A DNA stretch of 64,000 nt from Cryptomeria japonica (lineage: Eukaryota; Streptophyta; Pinopsida; Cupressales; Cupressaceae). The stretch is taken from the NCBI RefSeq assembly GCF_030272615.1, contig NC_081409.1, positions 910,861,330-910,925,329 of the forward strand, in the 5' to 3' direction. Positions 45,801-56,566 of the stretch are shown piece after piece. The notes below the pieces were generated by a model. It ran no database searches. It was not told the origin of the DNA and worked only from the letters and a program-made list of their open reading frames with translations. Made by a program: the position numbers and the translations under genes. Position 1 is the first letter of the stretch, and each line of letters starts with the position of its first letter.

Positions 45801-46440
45801 TTCTAACACAGAGCAATGAACATTGGTTATGGCATAGAAGGATGGGACATGTTAACTTTGATAACATGATAAAGATTAGAAATACTAAAGTAGTGAGAGA
45901 TTTACCAAAGATTATCAAGCCTATGGATACTATGTGCAAGGAATGTCAATTAGGAAAGCAAATAAAGAGAATTTTCAAGAACAAGGAGTATTCCACTTCA
46001 AGATCGTTAGAGATGGTTCATATAGACATTTGCGGGCCTACAAGGATAAAAGGACTTAATGAAGAAAGGTATTTCATGTTACTTATTGATCATTATTCTA
46101 AGATGAAATGGGTTACATTTTTTAAAGAAAAATCTAAAACTTTTGAAATATTTAAAGTGTTGAAATCAATGGTAGAGAATCAATTTGATGCTAAAATCAA
46201 ATTTTTAAGATCTGATAGAGGCAAATAATTTACTTCAAATGAATTTGACAACTTTTGTGAGAAATGTGGTATTAGAAGACACTTTCCTGCTCTGAGAAAC
46301 CCTCAATATAATGTTGTGATAGAAAGGAATAATAGGACTATTGTTGAGAAGGCTAGAACTATGATAAAGGATGCTAATTTGGATAATAAATATTGGAAGT
46401 TGTGCATATTGTTGTTTACATTCTTAACAGGGTACAAATA
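45801..46440 (+). pseudogene. Copia E integrase
   Basis: It reads RRMGHVNFDNMIKI and CKECQLGKQIKRIF (zinc-binding part), then VHIDICGPTR (first Asp), YFMLLIDHYSKMKWVTFF and IKFLRSDRGK (second Asp). A TAA follows at 46226-46228, and the ER-N-R segment with the catalytic Glu continues after it (about 46318: VIERNNRTIVEKARTM). All three catalytic positions are visible, but stops break the frame. Confidence 0.83.
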
Positions 46441-46990
46441 AGAGTAAATCATACCAAGACACCTTATAAATTATGGAATGGAAGACCCCCTACTATAAAT
46501 TATTTTAGAATATTTGGAAGTGTTATTTTAGAACAAATGAAAATGATCTTGGAAAGTTTGATACCAGAGTAGATGAAGGAATATTTTTTGGGATATGCTA
46601 CAAACAACAAAGCCTATTGGTGTTACAACAAGAGATTGAACAAAATAGTGGAGAGCACAAATGTGTAAGTATGTGAAACATGGAATCAGTTTGCCCCTCA
46701 AACCATGTAGGAGACTGAATTTGAGATCACTCATGTTGCAGCAGAAAAATCGACAAATTTAGAAGACAACAATGAGAAAGAAACAAATGAAACTAAAGAG
46801 GAAGAAGAAGAACCTGAACAAGTGTTCAAGACCCTAGCAAAATATGTGCAAAATAAACACTCAAAATATTAGATAATTGGAGACAAAAACAAAGTAGTTC
46901 AGACAAGAAATGATATAGAGGTAAATGAGCAAGAAAACTATTGTTTTCTTTTGCTATTATAACCTAAATCATATTAGGAAGCAAGAAAAG
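46441..46990 (+). pseudogene. Copia E integrase-RT linker
   Basis: It contains the degraded integrase C-terminal segment (VNHTKTPYKLWNG, YFRIFGS in shifting frames) and a Glu-rich acidic linker (about 46780-46830). No intact domain. Confidence 0.6.
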
Positions 46991-47783
46991 AAGAAAGTTG
47001 GGTAAAAGCAATGTAAAAGCAATGGAAGAAGAACTAAATCGGATATAAAAGAATCAAACTTGGGAGCTGGTACCTAGACTAGTCGACAAAAATGTGATAG
47101 AAACTAAGTAGACAATCCGAAACAAGCTTTATGAACAAGGACTGGTTACAAGGAACAAAGTGAGAATTGGTATGTAAAGGCTATTCACAAGTTGAAGGTA
47201 TTGATTTTGAGAAAAAAATTTCTATAGTAGTTAGGATGAAAGCTATAAGAATGTTTTTTTCTTTTTTATGTTTATAAGAATTTTAAGGTATATCAAATGG
47301 ATTTTAAGTCAACATTTTTGAATGGAGAACTAGAAGAAGAGGTATACATTGAGAAAATAGATGGATTCAAATTGTCAGAGGATTTGGATATGGTTTGTAG
47401 GTTAAAGAAGGCATTGTATGGACTCAAACAAGCACCTAGAGCTTGATATGCTAGATTGGACAAATATTTGTTATAGAAAAACTTCAGGAAAGGTACTATA
47501 GACATAAATCTTTATTTCAAGGTTGAAAGTATCAAGTTTTAAATTGTGGTTGTCCATGCTAATGATTTTATATTTGGAGGAAGCAAAAGAGATGCAGAAG
47601 AAATTTGAAATGTCAATGATTGGCGAGATGTCATTCTTTCTTGGTCTACAAATTACTCAGTTAGAAGATGGAATCTTTATTTCTCAAGATAAATATGTCA
47701 AAGAGATGTTAAATAAGTTTGATATGGAGAATTCTAAACTAGTTACTACCCCTTTAACTGTTGGTAGCAACAAGACAAGAAAC
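46991..47783 (+). pseudogene. Copia E reverse transcriptase, cut by copia F
   Basis: Pieces in order: [52 protein letters not shown], then the active site region, which reads VHANDFIFGG where the family has [10 protein letters not shown], so a catalytic Asp is lost. The last frame (47523-47786) gives EMSFFLGLQITQLEDGIFISQDKYV and stops at TTPLTVGSN, where the F LTR begins. RNase H is outside the window. Confidence 0.83.
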
Positions 47784-48287
47784 TGAGAGGGGGGGGTGAA
47801 TCAGTTTTCACCAAACTCAAATCAATTAACTTTAACTTCAGATCTGATCATGAACAACAATAACATAAATAATCACCACATCAGCAACACACATAACACA
47901 TAGATTTTTGAAGTGGAAAACCCGGTTAAGGAAAAAACCATAGTGGGAACCTACCTATAATAAGATGATACTCTGTAGTAGTATGTGTAAATAATACAAT
48001 GGGGAATGCACATGCATTCAGGCACACTGCTTAGAGCTCACTTCTCGAAACAATAAAGGGCTACAACCCTAGGAAGTCTCATTGTCATACAAAGATAGGA
48101 CAACAATCTGGATTACATGAACTCGAAGAATAGCATCTCCAAATGTCTGATTACAGTTTCGGTTAAGCACATTATCTGTACAACACTTCTTCTCTTCTCT
48201 TCCACATTTCTATAATATAGATTCAATTTTTCATACATACAATACTCTCTCAGATCACAAACACAACCGTAGACATACAACTTGCAT

Positions 48288-48292
48288 GATTA
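48288..48292. repeat. Target-site duplication of element C, left copy
   Basis: GATTA precedes the LTR start TGGTGTC at 48293. The right copy, 62137-62141, follows the LTR end GCATCA. Confidence 0.9.
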
Positions 48293-49826
48293 TGGTGTCA
48301 GAGCACCTAGTCATTGTCATGCCTCATGAAGGCTTTTGAGATGTTTGTTTTTTTGTGTTGTGTGAAGGTGTAATAAGGTACTAAGGACCATTTTTGATCA
48401 ATTCAAATCATTTTTAATCACTTCAAAACATTTTGTAAGGCCATTGGTGCCATTGGAGTCATGTAAGCCTAGAAGGCTCTAGTTGGGTCAAAGTTGGTCA
48501 AACTTACTCAAATGTATCCACATGAGTGGAAATGGTGTAATAAGTGTTATAAGGTCTATTTGAATTTTTTTTAAATTCTTTTGTGAAGTTTTAGGTTCAT
48601 ATGTTGAACAGATCAAAAAATTGTCAAAAACATTGAAAAGTTGCTTAAGCAACTTTTACATATTTTAATGAAAGTTGTTTTCCAATGGTTACCCCTTTTC
48701 AAAAATCAGGTGGGGGTTGTTGGTTTTGGTCTTGAGGAGTTTAAATACCCCCATTTTTATTGAGGTGGGGTTGTTGGCATTATATGTGGTGATTGGAGGA
48801 AGAAATCAATAAAATTTCAAGGTTTTCTCTGCAATTTTCTTGAATATTTGTTGCTATTTTGGTCATAACTTCTTTGTCCGGAAATATCAAAATGTAAAGC
48901 TGGAATTTTTGGAAATATATGTGTGAACTACCTTTCATTCAAGACAAATTTTATGATATTTTATTGAGTTTTGTGCATTTGGTGAGTGTTTTTCCGAAAA
49001 TTGTTCTAAAACCTTGGTTCAAGGGCTGGATGAGGGTTTTGATGAAATTGACACATTCCACTATTGAAAAATCCTAAAAAATGGTGGAATCATAGATAGG
49101 GAGGTACTACATATGGGTTTTCTTCTATTTTTGCAGGGGAAAACTTTTGGATCATGTTTGAGGCATTGAACACCTAACATCTTCATGTGTTAGGTTGTGG
49201 GAGCATGGATATGGTGAATGATTTGGAGTTTGGGCTCAAAACAAGGTGTGGGGTTGAAAAATATGTGAAATGTATTTTTCCTTGATATTTTATCATTGTC
49301 ATAAGTGGATTTGTGTGTGGGTAAGTTCTTTTTGAGGTTCTTGGTGTGTAAAAGAGACCTAATTGTGCACTTGAAACCATGCTACAGTCAGAATTTAACC
49401 CCATTGTTCAAAAGTAACCCTTAGTGATTGTGCCATATGTTGTGTAACTCCAAAAAGGGTATCTAAAAATTTTCTTTTTTTATGCCCATGGTTCGAGGTT
49501 GAGGAGTTATGGTCAAAAAATCATTCAGGTAGGTCTAGTAGGCTTGGTATCCTTGTGTGAAGGAAGTGTTCCCATTGGTGGTTCCCAATCAATTCCAAGT
49601 ATTGGAATGGTTTTTTTGGGGTGTCCTAAGTGTTTATAATATGCCATGATCAGTGTCTTCAATAAATTCAAGTCTTAACCCTTTGTTGTCCTAAAAAAAA
49701 AAATCATTTTGCCATGGTTGTGGGGTACCCGTGTATAGCAATTTTGGAGAGTTTGGAAGCCAAAGGTCTTGTAACCTTGTAATGTCTTTTGTTGGATGTA
49801 AATCCATTCTATTTTCCTCTGCATCA
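48293..49826 (+). repeat. 5' LTR of element C
   Basis: It is 1534 bp from TGGTGTCAGAGC to CTCTGCATCA, three bases before the primer site. It is collinear with the split 3' LTR (for example 'cacctagtcattgtcatgcc' at 48306 and 52209). The frames inside it are short and not shared. Confidence 0.9.
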
Positions 49827-49829
49827 TAG

Positions 49830-49840
49830 TGGTATCAGAG
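49830..49840 (+). other. Primer-binding site of element C
   Basis: TGGTATCAGAG matches the first eleven bases of the initiator tRNA-Met complement; the next base differs. Confidence 0.85.
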
Positions 49841-49874
49841 ACAAATTTTGATTGGCAAGGGAAAGTAGTGGTGT

Positions 49875-50943
49875 GTGAAAAAGAGTAATTTGTCCTGTGA
49901 AGCCAAAATACCTCCAAAAGGTGGTTCAGTGATGGCCAAGAGATTGAAGGCCCTAGAAGATGAGATTGAAGCATTAAAAGATAGAGAGAGAAGGAGAGAT
50001 AGGGGTGAAGAAGGTGACAATGACCCCAAAGAAGAAGAAGGAGAGGGTGAAGGTGGAACCCCTCGAGCAAATCCTTAAGAAGAGGAGATGGCTCTTGAAG
50101 AAACAAGGCTTCTCAATGCTTTGAAATCAGTGAAAGGGGAGACCTCTAAAGTAAAGATGGATCTTTCTATGTATGGAGGAAAGATGGATGTTGAGAAGGT
50201 GATAGAATGGGTTGATTCTCTCAATAACTACTTTCAGTATAAGGAAGTGCCAAAGGACAAGAAGGTGAAGTTTGCAAAGGCAAAATTGAAAGGGGTTGCC
50301 TTGACATGGTGGAACTATACCCAATGAGAAAGGATGAAGATAAAAAAAATCCATGATCAATTCATGGGATAAAATGGTGAACAAATTGAAGAGTCAATTC
50401 TTACCTACAGACTATGAGGTCCAAGTGTTCGACAAGATGAAAAACTTGAAGCAAAAAGACATGGATGTGGCTACCTACACTGAGGAGTTTCATAAACTCG
50501 GTCTAAGGTCCAGGTATGTGGAGAATGATAGGGAGAAAGTGGCAAGATACCTGAATGGTTTCAAGTTTTAGTATTCAAGATGAAATCGGTCTTGTAACCC
50601 CAAAAACCATTGAAGAATGTTTTCAAGTGGCATGTAGGGCTGAAGAAAAGTTGAAAAGGAAGCAAGAACAACAAGGAAGGGGAAGAGGCAGAGGCAACAC
50701 CAATAGAGGAAGAGGATAGTCCTATGAAGACCAAGGAGATACAAACAAGGGAAAGGAACAAGCTATAGATCAAAGAGGTGGTTCTAGAGGTTCAAGAGGT
50801 AGATTTGGAGATAGAAGTTAAAATACATTCTCAGGAAGATGCTACAATTGAATGAATTTGGTCATCCAGCATTCAAGTGCCCTAAGAGGCAAGGTTCCAC
50901 TTCAAGTGGTGGTGAACGGAGAAGTGAAAAGAGGGTACAATAG
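49875..50943 (+). pseudogene. Element C gag with zinc knuckle (broken)
   Basis: The frames at 49875-50078 and 50088-50327 give a coiled-coil N-terminus (LKALEDEIEALKDRERRRD), then KGVALTWWNY. The frame at 50353-50571 gives MVNKLKSQFLPTDYEVQ and YTEEFHKLGLRSRYVENDREKVARYLNG, the Retrotrans_gag core. An RG-rich tail (50680-50820) and a decayed knuckle (CYN, then FGHPAFKCP, near 50840-50885, one frame change) follow. It would package the element RNA. Confidence 0.85.
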
Positions 50944-51600
50944 GTGCAAGAAGATGAAGATGAAAGCGTCAACTCCCCAAGTCAGCTTTATGATCTAGAA
51001 GTGGGAGGGGCATTGATGGTGAGAAGACAACTCCTAAAGGAATCCAATGAGAAGGACGTGACCCAAAGGAGAGCATTGTCTAGGACCACATGCAGGTGTA
51101 AAGGTAAAGTATGTAAAGTTGTTATAGATTCTGGAAGTGTTGATAATGTAGTGTCTAATGAGATGGTTGAAAAACTAAATTTAGAAAAAATACCCCATGG
51201 AACACCATATAGGGTATCATGGTTGAAAGATGATCAGACAATCTTGGTTAGTGAGAGTGCCAAAGTTGAATTTCATATTGGTAGTTATAAAGACAAGTTA
51301 GTTTGTGATATTCTTCCCATCGATTGTTGCCATCTTCTACTTGGAAGGCCATGGTAATTTGATAGGAAAGCCCTTTATAATGTTAGGAAGAATACCTACA
51401 CCATTAGGAAGGATGGGAAGACTTTTGTACAAACCCCATTGCAGGGAGAAGATAAGGAGTAGTCCAAGGGAGCAAGGATTGTAATATTTGGAAAAAAGGA
51501 GTTTGTCAAGGTTGGGAAGGCTGACCAAGATGGATTTGTAGCCACTTCAAGGCTAGAGGATCCTAAGATAGAAATTATGAGCAAAGAGTCAATGTTGGGA
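50944..51600 (+). pseudogene. Element C protease
   Basis: A frame of 137 residues has the retropepsin-like motif KVCKVVIDSGSVDNVVS and ends in DCCHLLLGRPW, then TAA at 51355-51357. The same frame continues FDRKALYNVRKNTY. The active site DSGS is intact, unlike chromovirus B. The gene then dissolves; the RT that should follow is absent. Confidence 0.87.
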
Positions 51601-52195
51601 AGTGGATAAAGTAAGCAAGTACCAAAATTTGATCAAGAGAATACCTGACACATTGATTGTGAAGGTGCAAGATTGCATAGAAAGGCATGATGGGATCATG
51701 ATAAGGGAAATACTTTGTCCTTTGGTTTAAAGAGAAGTTAGGGGATGGTCATATGTTGTTATTATAGAGGTTATTAAATCTGATCAAACATGGATATTTG
51801 GAGTAGGAGACTTGAATCAAGAAACAAAGGCAAGAGGTGGAGTGCTTGAAGGTGTATGGAAACACCAAGTGAGTGGGTTTAAGTGTGTACCCAAGAAGAT
51901 AGTTTAGGAAAAGGAAGGGAAGAGTATGTTTGCAGACATGAAGATCATTCATGTAGTTTGGGACAAGGAAAAGGTGCAAAGACAATCAACCAATCAGTTT
52001 GAAAATGAAGAACCATGTCAAGGAGGCACCTGATCCAAGGATGCCAAGAATGATGCAAGGCTTGATTATTTGATCCAGTGGAAATGTATACTAATTAGTG
52101 GAAAAAAATTTAAGTCAACAAAAGGTGAAATCAAATATGGTTTTTTGCAACATAGTCCTCAAAGGGACTAGAGGTTCTTTTCTAGCCAGGGTGTA
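51601..52195 (+). other. Element C 3' noncoding region
   Basis: There is no domain. Purine-rich words lie at 52158-52172 (CAAAGGGACTAGAGG), but none abuts the LTR cleanly, so I cannot fix the polypurine tract. RT, RNase H and integrase were expected here and are missing. Confidence 0.55.
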
Positions 52196-53254
52196 TGGTG
52201 TTGGAGCACCTAGTCATTGTCATGCCTCATGAAGGCTTTTGTGATGGATTTTGTTTTCTATATTGTTTCAAGGTGTAATAAGGTCCTAAGGACCATTTTT
52301 TATCAATTCAAATCATTTTTAATCACTTCAAATCAATTTGTAAGGCCATTGGTGTCATTCGAGTCATGTAAGCCTATAAGGCTCTAGTTGGGTCAAAGTT
52401 GGTCAAACTTACTAAAATGTATCCACATGAGTGGAAATGGTGTAATAAGTGTTATAGGGTCTATTTGAATGTTTTTTGAAGGAATTTGTGAAGTTTTAGG
52501 TTCATATGTTGAGCAGATCAAAAAATTGTCAAAAAGATGGAAAAGTTGCTTAAGCAACTTTTACATCTGTTAATGAAAGTTGTTTTCCAACAGTTACCCC
52601 TTTTCAAAAATTAGTTGGGAGCTATTGGTTTGGGTATTGAAGAGTTTTAATACCCCCATTTTGGTTGAGGTGGGGTTTTTAACATTGTATGTGGTGATTG
52701 GAGGAAGAAATCAATAAAATTTGAAGGTTTTCTCTGTAATTTTCCTTTAAAATTTGTTGCTATTTTGGTCAAAAATTCTCTATCCCGACATATCAGAATG
52801 TAGAGCTAGACCTTTTGGAAATATATGTGAACTAACTTTCATTCAAGATTGATTTTGTGCGATTTGGTTGATTGTTATGCATTTGGTTGGCATTTTTTGA
52901 AAACTATTTTGAAACCTTAGCTCAAGGGCTAAACAAGGGTTTTGATTAAATCTACACATTCCACTGTTGAAAAATCCTAAAAATTGGTGGAATGGTAGAT
53001 AGGGAGGTACTCCATATGGGTTTTCTTCTATTTTTGCAGGGGATGCCTTTTGGATCATTTTTGAGGCATTGAACGCCTAACATCTTCATGTGTTAGGTCA
53101 TGGGAGCATGGATATGGTGAATGATTTGGATTTTGGGGTCAAAACAAGGTCTGGGGTTGAAAAATATTGGAAATATATTTTTCCTTGATATGTTCTCATT
53201 GTGCACTTGAAACCCTGCTACAGTCAGAATTTGACCACATTGTTCCAAAGTAAC

Positions 53255-54887
53255 TGTGTAGGAGAAAAAGTGACACTAAGCAACATGCCCTAATCTCACT
53301 TTCAACCACACACTTGCGGAATACGAAAGAGCCTAGAGGTATCACACAATTGGCTACTTCTTTTTGTGGAAGAGAGAGCCACGGGCTACCTATTAGGATT
53401 TCTATTCCTTTGTTGTAATTGAAAGATAAAATGATGCAAGTTCAATCCCTAACCCCAAAGTGCAAGTATGAACTAATAACGAGATTGCAGAATTGAACTT
53501 AAACAATGGAAAGCTGTAAACACAAGGACAAGACAAGAATGCAAATGCGTACCCAGAGTTAAAATCTGACTGAAAATGTTCGGGACGGGGGCGCGGGCGC
53601 CACTGTCCTGATTCTGCCCCTGAAACTGCTCTGAAAACTGTTGTTTTGCACTCTGGAAAAGCTGTCAAAAATGTTGAAAATGTTGTCTGTCAGGAGGACC
53701 AGGGCGCCCAGCGCCCCTGTCCTGGCAGGACAAGGGTGCTCCACGCCCCTGTCCTGGTCTTCTGGGCTGAAACTTGGTGTGTTATTCTGTCTCTGTCTGC
53801 TTCTCCCGGATCTGCAACCTGCGGCGTCGTCCGAGTCCCGAAACCTGCACTTATATCTGAAAAGGTGTTTGGGCGGCTATATAGGGTTTTGCCTTAGTCA
53901 AACCCTCGCTTCGGTGATTTCCACCTCCACGAATAGCCAAGTTGTATTGCAAAATGTATTGTGTGTGCAGACCTAGTGTGTGTGCAAGGTCCTAAAATGC
54001 AAGAAAGCAAACTAGAGCAACCTAGAAAGTAAACCCTAATTGCTTGTAAATGATAATGTAAATGCTCTAAATCAAGATGCAAAGTGATCTAAAGCATGAA
54101 TACAAATGATATGTTGAAGCTTATGCAAAGACATGAAAACAACATGAAATCATACCCAACCCCAAGGGAGGGGTACAAGCCAATCTTCAGTCGGTAATCT
54201 CCTATTGTTCTTCAATGTCTCCCAAGCCCTAAATGAATGAAATTGATGAATGTTTGATGGATGGATGTTGAATGTTATTGAAGTCTTCAAAGATCTGCTC
54301 TTTCGCTGCATATGAGGTCCTAGAAATCAAAAATCGGATCCTTTCAAATGAAGAAAGAGAGCTCTTATATATGAAACCCTAGGTCTTAATTTCGACTTTT
54401 GGCCGACCTAGAGATTGAATATCCCGCCAATTTCTTGGGGTTAAGCTTTATTTTATGATTGGATCGTGCTCCCAAAATTTCGGGAAAAATGTCCGGGACC
54501 ATGTGCACGGGCGCCATGGTCCCGACAACTTTTCACCAAATTTTCAGGGCCGTCGGATATGATGATTTTAGAGAGAATCCCGAAGTTACAGGTGATTTCG
54601 AGATGTTTTGACCCTGAAACCAAGCCCCCAAGTTCGAAATAGGACCTAATCAGGGTTTTTGATTAAATGATGTATTGGAAGAATAAAACGAAAGGGGCAC
54701 ACTTTAATGAAAGGGCCCAACTTTATGATATGGGAGATGATAAAATAGAACCTTAGACCTAATTAATTTGATTAATTAAGTGCTAAAGGGGAAATGCAAT
54801 GCAAAATGCAAAATGCGCCAAGGCGGGTGCTAAACTAGGTGTGAAATTGTACCACCCTAGCAAGTGCGTACAATTTACGACGCTACA
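53255..54887 (-). repeat. D LTR, left copy (3' LTR)
   Basis: It is 1633 bp, TGTGTAGGAG to ACGACGCTACA. A - strand TATA box (CATATATAAG) lies at 54364-54373, a palindrome at 54494-54524, and two copies of a GC-rich 30-bp unit at about 53696-53756. The short frames on both strands are mirrored in the other LTR only because the LTRs are repeats. Confidence 0.93.
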
Positions 54888-54905
54888 TTTAGCCCCCACT
54901 TTAGC
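54888..54905 (-). other. Polypurine tract of element D
   Basis: On the - strand AAAGTGGGGGCTAAA lies directly before the LTR start TGTAGCGTCG. Confidence 0.75.
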
Positions 54906-56566
54906 GGTCATATGAAAACTACGTGCATATGCAAGCTAAAGTACAGAAAAGTAAACATTATTTGAAAAAGGATATATCCATAAGTCTGTCGAACGAAGCC
55001 CCCAGCGGTATCTGCAGTACACAGTTAGGAACCACACCCTACAAAACACACGTTAGATCACAAAATCACCTAATGCTTACTAAGGAAGGTGATGAAAATT
55101 CGAGGGTAGCTATATGCCCCCCCCTATTTTGGCTTGCTAATTTTAGTGAGGTGAAACAGGGTATCATGTTTACCGCTTCGAATTGTTAAAGAATATTGAT
55201 GACAAATGCTCACAAGAAGATTTGATATGAGATCAAAAACTAATGGAGAATCATTTGGTAAGAAAGAGGACTAAATCTCAATTCCAACACAACAAAGAGT
55301 GTGAGGATTTGAGAGTTCTCTAACACAAGATGAGGGATGTACATGGAAACAAAATGCAAAGAGAAGAAAAGAAAGGAAAAAAGCATGAATACACACATTG
55401 GTGATCCATGAGAAGAATAGTGAGAGAGAAAACATGGACTCTTTGCCCCTAGATCTTGTCTAGGTGATCCATGGGAAAAAGGACATGGAAAACTAGCCCC
55501 TAGAGTCTGTCTAGGTGATCCATGTAAGGGAGGAGAGTGAGAAAGTCTAGCCTTATGCCGCTAGTTCCACTCAACCTCGTGCATGTGTGTGTAAGTGAGG
55601 TTAGAAGCACCTCATAGGAGTCTATGCCCGAGTATGCTACAACCTGTATATGTATAGTACAAAAGCGTGACATCTCGCTCTAAGAGTCTGTGCTCTGGTT
55701 CCAAGAATAATCACCTTGGATAAAAGAAAAATGGAGACATCTCGCTCTAAGAGTCTGTGCTCTGGTTCCGAGAATGACCCATTGCTCAAAAAGTGTAATG
55801 TTTATGTCATAAGCAAAGTAGAACAAGGATACCTACCTTCATCATAAAAGAAGATACCCCAAAAATGCAACAATGTCATAGATCCAAGCAAGAGGGTTTT
55901 ACACTCTTTAAGCAAGGATAAGATAGTTGAAAAGGGATATCTTGTAGTATGTGTAAAGGAGATCCTTAGAGGAGAAGAGATCTTTGTACAAAAGACACCT
56001 ATCCCCAAGAGGAATTGTCTTAGACAAATATAACATCTTCTAGAATAAGACAAAGAAGAGAATAAGAATGCAACACTTCCTTCTTTTGCACGGTGAAAGT
56101 GATTCTTAATGAAGGATGACGCTCTTTTTAACCCAATTAGGAGAGTGAATTCATTATAGATGTATTTTACCAAGTGCAAAAGAGGTTGTAGTCAAGGACT
56201 TACACCTCTTGTAAGAGAGAATTCTTGAACAAACAACAACAAATGCATACATGGAATAACATCAAGTAATAAAGTTCACACCATCCACGAAATAGGAAAA
56301 AGTGGATCCTTAGATAAAAATAAGGAAAGATCATTGCCTCAATGAGAAGGACTTACACAATCTTCTAGGGAGAGATTTAGACATAAGAAAAAGAAGAGAT
56401 GTATGAAATCACTCTTGTCCCCATAGGAACAAGAAAATTAGGCTATTATGTTGCTTCAAAAAATATATGATTGCACTTGAAATTGTACCATCATGAATGA
56501 CAATTAGCCCCCAATAAATGAGCTACCAATGTCACATAATGATGAGCAACATAATAGCCATTAATG
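54906..56566 (-). other. Element D 3' noncoding region
   Basis: No domain found. It holds two local direct repeats: a 40-bp unit starting 'gacatctcgctctaagagtc' at 55669 and 55736, and 'gtctaggtgatccatg' at 55458 and 55509. A 125-residue - frame at 55802-56179 shows no recognised feature and may be chance. Confidence 0.6.

Larger units (their letters stand above)
16392..47783 (+). mobile_element. Copia element E, split by chromovirus B
   Basis: This is a + strand Ty1/copia element: 5' LTR 16392-19010, tRNA-Met primer site, gag start at 19072, then gag, protease, integrase and RT pieces at 44567-47783. The gag frame breaks after residues NELK at 19243 and resumes with AHETNAKS in the same frame at 44572, once chromovirus B and its duplicated target bases are removed. 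It ends at 47783, where copia F was inserted, so its RNase H and 3' LTR lie beyond the window. Confidence 0.85.

Noticed and set aside
53641-53976. Pro/Leu-rich ORFs in the D LTRs (also 60454-60790)
   Set aside because: They are frames through the GC-rich tandem units of an LTR, differ between the two LTRs by the unit count, and have no domain.
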